Shown piece after piece: positions 10,001-16,249 of a stretch of DNA of 20,175 bases. The translations under genes were made by a program, and so were the position numbers. The first letter of the stretch is position 1. Each line of letters begins with the position of its first letter. The stretch comes from Nemertoderma westbladi (taxonomy: Eukaryota; Xenacoelomorpha; Nemertodermatida; Nemertodermatidae), in NCBI GenBank assembly GCA_032718475.1, contig JAUCBJ010001807.1:1-20175 (forward strand), in the 5' to 3' direction. The notes beneath the pieces were generated by a model. The model saw only the letters and a program-made list of their open reading frames with translations. It did no database searches and was not told the DNA's origin.

Positions 10001-12364
10001 TTAATACAACAACGAAATATATACACGACCAAGTCAACATTGTATTCTGAAAACACAAATGTGTTTCTACCAGTTTAAGTGTTAACTCAACTTATATACT
10101 AAACGGGGTAATGTTAATCTCGCCCATCAGATATGTCGACCTCGCTACTACAGATTTGATGTCACTACAAGTGTTCTGATAATTTTTTATCTTGGTTTGA
10201 TGGTTTCTATGGAGAGAGATTTTCGATCAATTCAAATACACATTAAATCAATTAATTATTTTACACGTGGCTTAATATCAATTGAAATCGGAGAATCTTT
10301 TACGTCTTTTGACACTAAAAAAATAAATTAAATGCAAGGTGATAAAAACTGTTTGCAATTTTGCAAACTTGGTAGATTACCGTTACCTGCTACACTAAAC
10401 TTGTAATAGCGGTCAGCCGGTATTATAATAATTGGTAGTAGGCTAATCAGCTCCTTGGAATATTAAAAATGTGTACCGGTCAGCGGTATAGCGTAAGAGC
10501 GATACAGCGGCAGGTTTACTCAACTTAATGAACTTAGATGCAATACTGCAATGCAATTAATAGGTGGATAGGGCTGAGTGGTCGAGTGCTTGCATACCGG
10601 TCAGGCAATCTGACGAGTTTGTAATTGCAAACAACATTTTATCAATCTTCCCATTTATGAATTTAATTAATTGTTGTGTCAAAAGACGCGCAAGACTCTC
10701 CGCTTTCAATTGATATAAGCCACGTGTAAAATGATCGAGATTAAATATGTATTTGAATCGATCGAAAATCCCAGAAACAAAGATAAAAAAATATTAGAGC
10801 ACTGCGTAGTGACGTCAAATATGCAACAGCCGATTTTCAAAATTGACTTCCCGCGCTTACTTAAACACGCCATTTCGACCGTTTCCACGTGTTTTTACAA
10901 AAAACACACCACGCCACTCCCTCCAGGGGTAATGATTAGGGAAATCCCGATTCCGGTAGGTACATCCCTAGTATTGATTCTACCAAATTCGTCAACATCG
11001 GGGTCAATTTTTTTTAGTATTTAATAAATATCCGAGTTTATTTTTGTACCAGCACATTGATGTATTTTGTGGATTCAATGTTTTTCAATTTATACAACAT
11101 AATATTATTCCATATCACTAGTATGCTGTATGCTGTTTGTGACTTCCCGTCACAAAACACAGACATTTTCGGCATTAACATGGCAATATGAAATTCAAAC
11201 AAATGTTGTTTGAATTGACTGCGAATTTCTTATGGATGTTATGCAAGATTGTCTCGATCTGGGCGGATAGGCCTCTGCTGCCCTTTTTAAAAACCTTCAC
11301 CAGTCAGTACACTCAAAGTTTTTAAATACAATATGGCTAGTCCGACCAAAACCCCGTCCCAACTCCATGGCTCGACTCATTCCTTCTACTTACGGGATTC
11401 TTCCTCGTTATACAGCGACCTCCAATACGCCCTGTGTTTGTAGTCGTCCTTCGGAGCGTAAACGTATGTAGAAAGGTTGAAACGGTTCATTCGTTCGAAC
11501 AAGATCTTCCGTTGTTCCATGGTCCATGGCCGACCATAGAAACCTAGTAGGAAGGTTAATAGTACAATAAAAAGGAAGTACAATAACTTCAGAACTTGAG
11601 AACAATCACTCAACTCTTATTTTTAAAGTGTCTAGGCCTACATCCACTAAATCGACCACTGTAGTAATGCGTCTATTCTTGATTCCTTGAGATAATTATA
11701 GGTATCATTTTATTATTTTTAGTGTATTTTTCTATAACGCATCATGGCGATAATGTGCCATTTACAATGTGCATTTTCGGCAATATCTTAAGAACTATTC
11801 GCTATACACTTGTGTTGGTGGTGTCTACACCAACTAAATCGGACATTGCTGTTTTAATGACACTGAATGAGCAAAATATCAATGAACTCAATACAAAAAT
11901 TGAGAATATGATTCACTTGCGCCAAGGGCGGGATATGGCCAGGTCATGTGTACTTGTCTGCTTGTGAGTCTGGCTCTGGGTCAGGTTCCTGTTATTCCCA
12001 AATCAAAATTTTGGTGTTTACCAAAGATTAGAGACCCATTTGATGACATTTCTAAGGCAGTAGGGCGCGAAACAAGTTTAAATTCGAAAAATGTTTGACC
12101 ACCCTAAATGAAACTACTGGTACAGCGTACAGGCAGACAGGGTGCGCCTAAAATACGGTACCGGTACCGGTAGTGTGGTCCTGGAAAGAATCCTATTGCC
12201 TGATCTCGCTATGCTGCAGTATGATGTGCCTATGCCTTCTAGCTCGTTCTGTCATTGGCCATTGGCGGTTCTTAACCTCAGTAACTTCAGAACTTAAACT
12301 TACCTTCAACCACACCAGATATAAATTTTGCAGAATCGCCTTTGTTTGAAACCAATTCAGGCAT
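3978..12364 (-). CDS. OGA: Protein O-GlcNAcase, GH84 domain, 5' half (exons 1-5 joined)
   Basis: OGA hydrolyses O-linked N-acetylglucosamine from serine and threonine of nuclear and cytoplasmic proteins, opposing O-GlcNAc transferase. The five exons join in frame to give 204 residues plus part of residue 205. Visible GH84 motifs are SGVVEGFYGRPW (16-27), YAPKDDYKH (49-57), ALSPGLDI (90-97), the catalytic Asp pair in LLFDDID (D128, D129) and CPTEYC (169-174). Every key residue lies 46 positions before its human OGA counterpart (K98, D174, D175, Y219, from family knowledge), so the two align without gaps between these sites and only the N-terminal leader is shorter. Introns are about 760, 2749, 2033 and 2232 bp, all GT..AG. 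The rest of GH84, the stalk and the acetyltransferase-like domain are absent; the sequence is cut by the adapter join. Confidence 0.93.
4147..5754 (+). pseudogene. Reverse transcriptase ORF with two single-base frameshifts
   Basis: Three overlapping frames make one protein. The first (to 4735) has [30 protein letters not shown] and [14 protein letters not shown]. One extra A in the A-run at about 4724-4728 breaks the frame. The second (to 5078) has [13 protein letters not shown] and the catalytic FADD box ([11 protein letters not shown]). One extra T at about 5075-5077 breaks it again. The third (5101-5754) has the C-terminal motifs [22 protein letters not shown] and [18 protein letters not shown] and ends in RARST-stop. 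All RT motifs remain, so the inactivation looks recent, or the shifts are sequencing errors. The endonuclease part is missing. Confidence 0.85.
5697..5903 (+). repeat. Three tandem 69-bp copies of the retrotransposon 3' end
   Basis: Units start at 5697, 5766 and 5835. Each contains the last coding bases (GGAGAATCGGGAAGCCTGGA...), the stop and a (TAG)4 tail. Units 1 and 2 differ by one base in the part compared; unit 3 has two more changes. Because 69 is divisible by three, another frame stays open across all copies, but that is a by-product and not a gene. Confidence 0.93.
5904..6331. other. Rest of OGA intron 4
   Basis: AT-rich intron sequence between the retrotransposon tail and the exon 4 donor. 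I see no coding motif, tandem repeat or clear element boundary. The small open frames here have no recognisable content. Confidence 0.6.
6332..6480 (-). CDS. OGA: OGA exon 4, catalytic aspartates
   Basis: The acceptor is CCCCAG, ending at 6481; the donor is GTGAGT at 6331. Starts in phase 0 and ends after two bases of a Glu codon. It encodes residues 115-163, [17 protein letters not shown] onward. D128 and D129 match the catalytic pair of GH84 (human D174, D175: one orients or stabilises the acetamido group, the other acts as general acid/base). The exon looks intact, so this copy should be catalytically competent if expressed in full. Confidence 0.94.
6606..8426 (-). mobile_element. 5'-truncated non-LTR retrotransposon, sense in OGA intron 3
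   Basis: It occupies most of the 2.03-kb intron 3 in the same direction as OGA. It ends 3' in a short untranslated region with a GCTGC-ATT-GCAGC hairpin (around 6625), then a short TAGTAGTA tail (6607-6614). The coding frame begins upstream of the RT domain and no endonuclease domain is present, so it is 5'-truncated; the exact 5' end lies somewhere in 8370-8450. Two related copies lie at 15446-15975 and 16250-17905. I could not define a target-site duplication. Confidence 0.87.
6645..8426 (-). CDS. Reverse transcriptase, uninterrupted 593-codon frame
   Basis: Motifs in order: [91 protein letters not shown], the catalytic [10 protein letters not shown] (FADD box), then the C-terminal [14 protein letters not shown] and [14 protein letters not shown], ending PAQHS-stop. 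In this group the enzyme copies its own RNA at a nicked target. The first codon of the frame is GTG, not ATG, and the endonuclease is missing, so this is the tail of a longer protein and not a complete gene. There is no frameshift or nonsense codon, which suggests a young insertion. It would be carried in OGA pre-mRNA in the sense direction. Confidence 0.88.
   Translation of the reverse strand: MLTSPPPQSAIPLLLKSINLLTGRKSQPTTKVKAESPADRLNGWKAHFEKLLNNDRVLPDNFIEVKVSESVHPDIPIGDISFAEVKAAAKSIKTNRASGVDGVPPEVFKIPECLKLIYPIIVDMYRTTRVPQEMKTNKLVPVPKKGNLTLYGSFRGISLISIAAKLYNRILLNRIRDPIERLLRGNQNGFRKGRGTMEPILALRRIIEELSKKKDRHLAVIFVDFFKAFDSVSRSRMFSILSLYGIPDEIIAAIRSVYDGSTTFVSTVDGDTEPFEVLWGVLQGDTLAPFLFIIVVDYVLRMSLDHHNDDGVMITPPTGSRSRGNPAKYLTDLDFADDLGVLSESLEGAQRLLSSLEHAASSVDLFINSRKTKILTVNFESPQQVSDRMSISSKDGMLEHVDDFCYLGSWIRKSGEDLRIRKGKAWAALNRLSRIWKSPRINRKLKVRLFRAAVVPVLLYGSPCWALTAEDTKSLDGTFTRMLRRVHCVKYNAHISNQTLYNIGGVSLVPPSLTLEQNRLRFAGHCFRREDQPVHNLVLWQPNGVNKHGGQPMTFLRRILKDTGLKDADDLANVMGDRELWRCNFVDKPAQHS
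8514..8644 (-). CDS. OGA: OGA exon 3 (HLTHLIDV ... LRDKLQQ)
   Basis: The acceptor is TTCATCCAG, ending at 8645. The donor is CAG|GTGAGA at 8513. The exon starts with GT, which completes an Arg codon with the last C of exon 2, and ends in phase 0. It encodes residues 72-114. [11 protein letters not shown] matches the conserved GH84 strand (human FIYAISPGLDI). It has no start or stop of its own, so it was found by splice logic and homology. Confidence 0.92.
8853..8938. repeat. Left pair of AACACAAATGTGTT palindromes
   Basis: Two identical 14-bp palindromes at 8853-8866 and 8925-8938, 72 bp apart, with 6-bp arms and a 2-bp centre. The second is preceded by CGAGTTGGT (8913-8921), the complement of motifs seen in the right group. 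Confidence 0.85.
9897..10065. repeat. Right group of three AACACA..TGTGTT palindromes
   Basis: Palindromes lie at 9897-9912, about 9976-9991 and 10052-10065; the first two have a 4-bp centre. ACCAACTCG occurs at 9916-9924 and 9949-9957, with related CCAAGT motifs nearby. Spacing of about 76-79 bp resembles the left pair (72 bp), so the two ends are built alike in mirror orientation. Confidence 0.8.
10154..10820. mobile_element. Foldback element with arms of about 210 bp
   Basis: The left arm 10154-10372 matches the reverse complement of 10612-10820 with scattered mismatches and small gaps. Landmarks are ATTTGATGTCACTAC against GTAGTGACGTCAAAT at the outer ends, TTTTACACGTGGCTTA against TATAAGCCACGTGTAAAA, and CGTCTTTTGACAC against GTGTCAAAAGACGCG. 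The unpaired centre (about 240 bp) holds several CCGGT-containing motifs and a weakly tRNA-like stretch. There is no transposase. It lies in OGA intron 2. Confidence 0.7.
10926..11081 (+). repeat. Dispersed repeat, copy A
   Basis: It shares AATTCGTCAACA(T/C)CGGGGTCAAT, TCTGAGTTTATTTTTGTA-like sequence, CACATTG and GGATTCAAT with 14283-14400 on the opposite strand. Relative to the other copy it has about 40-50 extra bases near its left end. No coding content; a 97-codon open frame overlapping it is fortuitous. Lies in OGA intron 2. Confidence 0.65.
11394..11543 (-). CDS. OGA: OGA exon 2 (FYGRPW ... YAPKDDYKH)
   Basis: The acceptor is AG at 11545-11544 after a pyrimidine-rich stretch, and the donor is GTAAGT at 11393-11388. 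Phase 1 at both ends. It encodes residues 22-70, including FYGRPW and YAPKDDYKH; the latter holds the substrate-binding Lys equivalent to human K98. The same frame runs on in both directions through intron sequence, so a plain ORF call here would be too long. Confidence 0.93.
11544..12303 (-). other. OGA intron 1
   Basis: A 760-bp intron between exon 1 (donor GTAAGT) and exon 2. It has no recognisable element apart from a GGTACCGGTACCGG run at 12157-12170. Open frames here lack known motifs. Confidence 0.75.
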
Positions 12365-12584
12365 TATTACAGCATTGTGGTACCGGTACGTACTGGGACA
12401 GCTAGCACCAGTATTGCAGTATTATGTATCGTAAGTACAGAAATATGTTGTTATGACCCAAGTAGCTGCCACTACAGCAGGGAATCGTCACTACTCCAGT
12501 ACCGGTACTGCAGTAGGCCTACTGCACAAATCACATTACAGCATTATTTACATACCAGCATACTCAGATACCGGTCCGGTACAG
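12156..12584. repeat. Cluster of TACCGGTAC palindromes around OGA exon 1
   Basis: Copies at 12156-12172, 12379-12390, 12498-12511 (CAGTACCGGTACTG, fully palindromic) and about 12569-12584. A hairpin of the same motif lies at 17935-17972. They bracket the exon that carries the OGA start codon. Function unknown; they may be parts of a dispersed repeat. Confidence 0.5.
12304..12364 (-). CDS. OGA: OGA exon 1 with start codon
   Basis: The ATG is at 12364-12362, with A at -3, and is the first in this frame after an upstream in-frame stop near 12423. The exon encodes [20 protein letters not shown] plus the first base of a Gly codon and ends at a consensus donor, GTAAGT (12303-12298). GVVEG is the conserved start of the GH84 barrel. 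The leader is about 46 residues shorter than in human OGA. I see no convincing core promoter on this strand just upstream. Confidence 0.9.
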
Positions 12585-12738
12585 TGGTACTGGCATACCA
12601 GCCAGCCAGCATACAAGCATACAGACAACAGACATACGAAATTCAGATATTGGCAGACTGGGATAGGCGGATAGGGCTGGCCGGCAGGGCATAGCTGCAT
12701 AGGCTAGCCTATTGGCAATGATCCTAAATTCGTGTTTC

Positions 12739-14211
12739 GTGACGGGACGGAAATTCAGAAACATAACACCCCACAGTATCTGTCTAGTGATAAGGAATAA
12801 TATTATTATGTCATATATTACTAGCACCCATTGATGCCTAGTTATAATGAATGACCAGTATAAAATTATAAAGTTGCTTGCTATGTTGTCTAAAGTTAAA
12901 AACAAAAATGTGACGGGACGGAATCACACGAGACGAGACATGAGTACTGGAGTAATAATTTGTCAAAAGTTTAATTCACTATTCTTGTGAATTGTCTGAC
13001 TCTAATCTTCTGGCCCTTTTTAATTTGAATAATAATAATAGCCATATACTTTATCCAAAAAGTAAAGCCGATTCAAATTTCCAATCATATTTTAAAAAAT
13101 ATTGTCATTTAGAAAACACTTCATCGCGTGACGGGACGGAATGTGACGAGACGGAAAAAACAGGGTAATGAAATATTATTTATATTTTGTAGTTTTCATG
13201 TTTATTTGAAAATTTAATTATTTATTGAGGTTATAAGTTTATTACCTTAGATAATTCAGCTGCTTTTATTGACGTGGTGCTCAATTAAAGCCAATCAAGC
13301 TGTCAAGACCTATATATAACACCCTCACCACTACACCACAGCATCCACCTAGTGCTGTGCTGTGAACTGAAACTGGAACCTAAATAAACAGCCTTATTCA
13401 AACTGAAACTAGAACCGAAACTGAAACCATGTTTTGGGAAATTGGAACTATAATAATAATAAACAGGTTTATTCGAACTAAACTAGTCAAATAATGTTTC
13501 AGTTCTTAGCACTACTCCGCCGCCAACAACAACAACAAAGTACAAACATTATGTGATCCAATGTTTATTACAAACAAACATACTGTAGTCCTACAACATT
13601 TCATTTTATTTGGCCTACCTAGCTGTTGATTTTGCCGAGATATGTTGACAATCAAAAATTGATCCAGACATAATGGACAGACAGACATATGAACAGACAT
13701 ACAGACGGTCAACGTAAATATTTCCCGTGCTAAAACTGTATGTTAACTTCTCTCAATGCTCACAGACATTGTTGCCCCGATGACTAGTAAAATATACTAA
13801 GTAAAATAGGAATTCCACGAACTCGTCGCCCGTCAGCCCGTGGCGGGACGGAAATAATATAAAATTCCGTCCCGTCACGAACATGTTATGCAGTGTCCAG
13901 TCCAAAACTACTTAACCATTGAGGCTCTAACTTGCTGAATATATAGTACATATGTTGTCTCAGAACTTTGTACAGTTTCATATAAATTAAGTCTTTCATA
14001 GAAATGTAGCATTAATAATAGTCAACCAAATAGTGACGGGACGGAAAATTACACTTTGTTTTATAATTTACAACCATCTACAATGAAATTGTTTCAAACA
14101 GTATACACCACAATGGACAACTTACTATTGTACTAAGGTAACATAACATTGAATTAAAATTATTATCTTCAAGACTGAGTTTTCCCAGAAATTATGATTC
14201 CGTTCCGTCAC
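12739..14211. repeat. Eight interspersed copies of the 14-mer GTGACGGGACGGAA
   Basis: Exact copies: 12739-12752, 12910-12923, 13128-13141 and 14033-14046 (+), and 13865-13878 (-). One-mismatch copies: 13143-13156 (+), 13840-13853 (+) and 14198-14211 (-). Several gaps are near 165-220 bp, but the DNA between copies is AT-rich and not obviously alike. Copies 13840 and 13865 face each other and form a hairpin with 10-bp arms and an 11-base loop. No gene was seen in this stretch. Confidence 0.85.
13291..13318 (+). promoter_or_regulatory. Possible CCAAT plus TATA core promoter
   Basis: CCAAT at 13291-13295 is followed by TATATATAA at 13311-13319. AATAAA occurs at 13383, and AATAAACA-GNNTTATTC-AACT repeats near 13383 and 13460. 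TATA and AATAAA this close together can mark a solo LTR, but no LTR ends were found. Weak evidence in AT-rich DNA. Confidence 0.22.
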
Positions 14212-14282
14212 GATGATTTCTTGCCATTCTCATCTTTAGAGTGGAATTTTTCAAAAACGGTACCAGTACTCGATTAATCACT

Positions 14283-14400
14283 ATTGAATCCATAAAATAT
14301 AACAATGTGTTGCTACAAAAATAAACTCAGATATTAATTACCTTTTAAAAAAATAATTGACCCCGGTGTTGACGAATTCTGGAATTTAGGATCATTACCC
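14283..14400 (-). repeat. Dispersed repeat, copy B
   Basis: Reverse-complement relative of 10926-11081, sharing the blocks listed there in the same order. It lies between the last 14-mer copy and the ATTCG repeat cluster. Confidence 0.65.
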
Positions 14401-14419
14401 AGTAAAAACTCCCCATGCG

Positions 14420-14727
14420 TAACGCATTCGTGCACATGTAGCATTCGTAAAAGGTGCGTGCAATGTTATTTAAGATTCGTGAAGCCTTCGTCAATGTTCG
14501 TCAGTCCGAATAATTTAACGAATGCGTTAGTATTCGTATCGCATGTGAGATTTCACTTGTAAATATATTCGTGGCTCATCATTCGTGGCACATGCGATAC
14601 GAATGCTTCCACTCCACACAAAAATAATTCGTGGTTCATTCGTTCGTGGCACATGCGATACGAATGCTTAGCCGCGCCACGCTTAAAATTATTCGTGGTC
14701 CATTCGTGACGCATGCGATACGCGTGC
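14420..14727. repeat. CpG-rich ATTCG direct and inverted repeat cluster
   Basis: TAACGCATTCGT (14420-14431) and its exact complement (14518-14529) are inverted. Three direct units with a period of 60-61 bp carry CATGCGATACGAATGC (14587-14606, 14648-14667, and a variant at 14708-14727), each preceded by ATTCGTGG. An inverted copy of the core is at about 14530-14547. The region is rich in CpG compared with its AT-rich flanks. No ORF of note. Confidence 0.8.
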
Positions 14728-14735
14728 AAATCATT

Positions 14736-15445
14736 CTCAATCCTTCAATTAGAGTACCGTACTGCCGTACATACTGTAATACTGGCTAATCACAATTCGC
14801 AGTGTTATTAGTTAGTAGCTCTCCCCCTTTGTTGCCAGTCCCATGTACTTTTACTATATACTGTATATTTAATGGGTTGCCCAGTAATTATTAACTCCCG
14901 TTTATTATTTTGGTTCCACATTATTTTGGTATTGTAAACCTGTTCCCTTTACCAACATGCTTGATATACTGTAATAATGTAAAGGTAATGTACTGCAGGC
15001 TAGGTGAGATAAATAATGACAACATAAAACTTCTGTATTAACTTAAGAAACCACCGTAGGGCCTTCGTCGGTAATTCGACAAAACCCCCTAAGTCGATTT
15101 TTGTAGTTTTGAGAAAAACGAAAAAAACTGAATATTTTAAGATATCTTGAGTAACGCGATCTAATTTTTGACTAAATATAATCTAAAATAGCTTATAATT
15201 TGTTTGGGCACATATTTTTAGAGGTAGATCGCATTTTAGACCATTTAATTTGATATCTGTTGTTTTGCAAGATTGTGAAACAAAATAGTTAGGTTAGAAC
15301 ATACAATTAAGGGTGGTTATCTTTAGCATGTGGGGTTTTATCAGATACAGTCTGGCCCGTTAAATGACTTATTAGTGGGTCTAAGGGTCCAATAAAGCAA
15401 ATCTCTTATATTAGAAACATTGTAATATTACATTTATTTTTATAA
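14736..15445. other. AT-rich intergenic DNA
   Basis: About 700 bp in which I found no gene, motif series or element boundary. It holds an A-rich stretch near 15110-15130 and otherwise ordinary low-complexity sequence. Confidence 0.55.
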
Positions 15446-15975
15446 TTACTACTTCTACTATCAGCATGCTGCATTGCAACTGCATTATTATGTATTACAT
15501 ATATATTAATAATGCTGTGCCGGCTTATCAATAAAATTGCGCTGTCACATCTCCCTACCACCCATGACATTTGCTAGATCATCCGCATCTTCATGGCCAG
15601 TGTTTAGATACGCCTCTAACAGGCGTCCCAAGAAAGGCATGGGCTGTCCACCATGTTTATTTATTCGCCAAAGCGCAATATTATGCACTGGCTGGTATTC
15701 ACGCCGAAAGCAATGTCCTGCAAAGCGGAGGCGGTTCAGGTCAAGTGTCAAGCTAAGGAAGACTAATGGATGTTTCCTCCAATGTTGTATAGAGTCTGAT
15801 TGGAGATGTGTTCATTGTACTTGACACAATGAACCCGGCGCATCATTCTTGTGAAAGTGCCATCCAGAGATTTGGAATCCTCTGCAGTTAGAAGCCAGCA
15901 TAGACTCCCATATAAGAGTACTGGTTCTACTGCTGCTCTAAAAAGAATCGAACCTTTAGATTCCGTTTTATTCCA
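15446..15975 (-). mobile_element. 3' fragment of the intron-3 retrotransposon family
   Basis: The minus strand encodes the C-terminal region [26 protein letters not shown] and [10 protein letters not shown], with frameshifts. It ends in the same ATGCAGTTGCAATGCAGCATGC-type 3' sequence and a TAG-rich tail (15446-15465). A short AT-rich insertion (about 15490-15513) lies in the 3' untranslated part. More diverged than the copy at 16250-17905. Its 5' end joins unrelated sequence near 15975. Confidence 0.85.
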
Positions 15976-16187
15976 TGGGACAGCCCAGACTCCCTATTTT
16001 TATAACTGTTTGCGCTAACACTTTCTACAATTAGCGGCTGAAGTCCTGTGCCATCATCATCTCTGATATTGTTGTTGTAGGCTTCTAAAACAGATAAATC
16101 TTGATTCGTCATTGCTTCACCGTGAACATCTTCAGCTACACTATATAATCGGCCTGCTGCATTGAGACTGGTCTTTAAGATGCTGGC
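15976..16187 (-). other. Coding-like fragment fused to the retrotransposon fragment
   Basis: An open minus-strand frame begins just after a TAA at about 16190 and reads ASILKTSLNAAGRLYSVAED, then HGEAMTNQDLSVLEAYNNN and SVSANSYKNRES, before running into the retrotransposon frame near 15975. The residue mix looks protein-like and not random. I do not recognise it. It could be an exon or mRNA piece joined by template switching, an unrelated repeat, or chance. Confidence 0.35.
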
Positions 16188-16249
16188 TTAACAAAAATAT
16201 TTTGCTACCACCATGCAATTCACAATTGACAAGCCCAATGCAGGGTGCA

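Larger units (their letters stand above)
8800..10085. mobile_element. TTAA-flanked non-autonomous DNA transposon
   Basis: TTAA at 8800-8803 and 10082-10085 flanks perfect 13-bp inverted termini: CACTTAAACTGGT (8804-8816) and its complement (10069-10081). The whole 17 bp including TTAA is inverted. TTAA duplication is typical of piggyBac elements, but the terminus does not begin with the usual CCY, so the superfamily is open. There is no transposase ORF; the 1.25-kb interior is AT-rich. Near the ends lie five AACACA..TGTGTT palindromes and several CCAACTCG/CCAAGT motifs, likely transposase or host protein sites. It sits in OGA intron 2. Confidence 0.7.

Noticed and set aside
10731-11024. 97-codon open frame on the plus strand
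   Set aside because: It covers one foldback arm and a dispersed repeat and has no recognisable domain; best explained by chance.
3675-14211. Common origin of GGGACGAAAAGTCC (near 3950) and GTGACGGGACGGAA (12739-14211)
   Set aside because: They share only GGGACG-AA; the rest differs and their layouts are unlike, so similarity is not convincing.
14587-14727. CRISPR-like spacing of repeats
   Set aside because: Only three imperfect units of 60-61 bp, the intervening sequences are related to each other, and the window is a spliced animal genome without cas genes.
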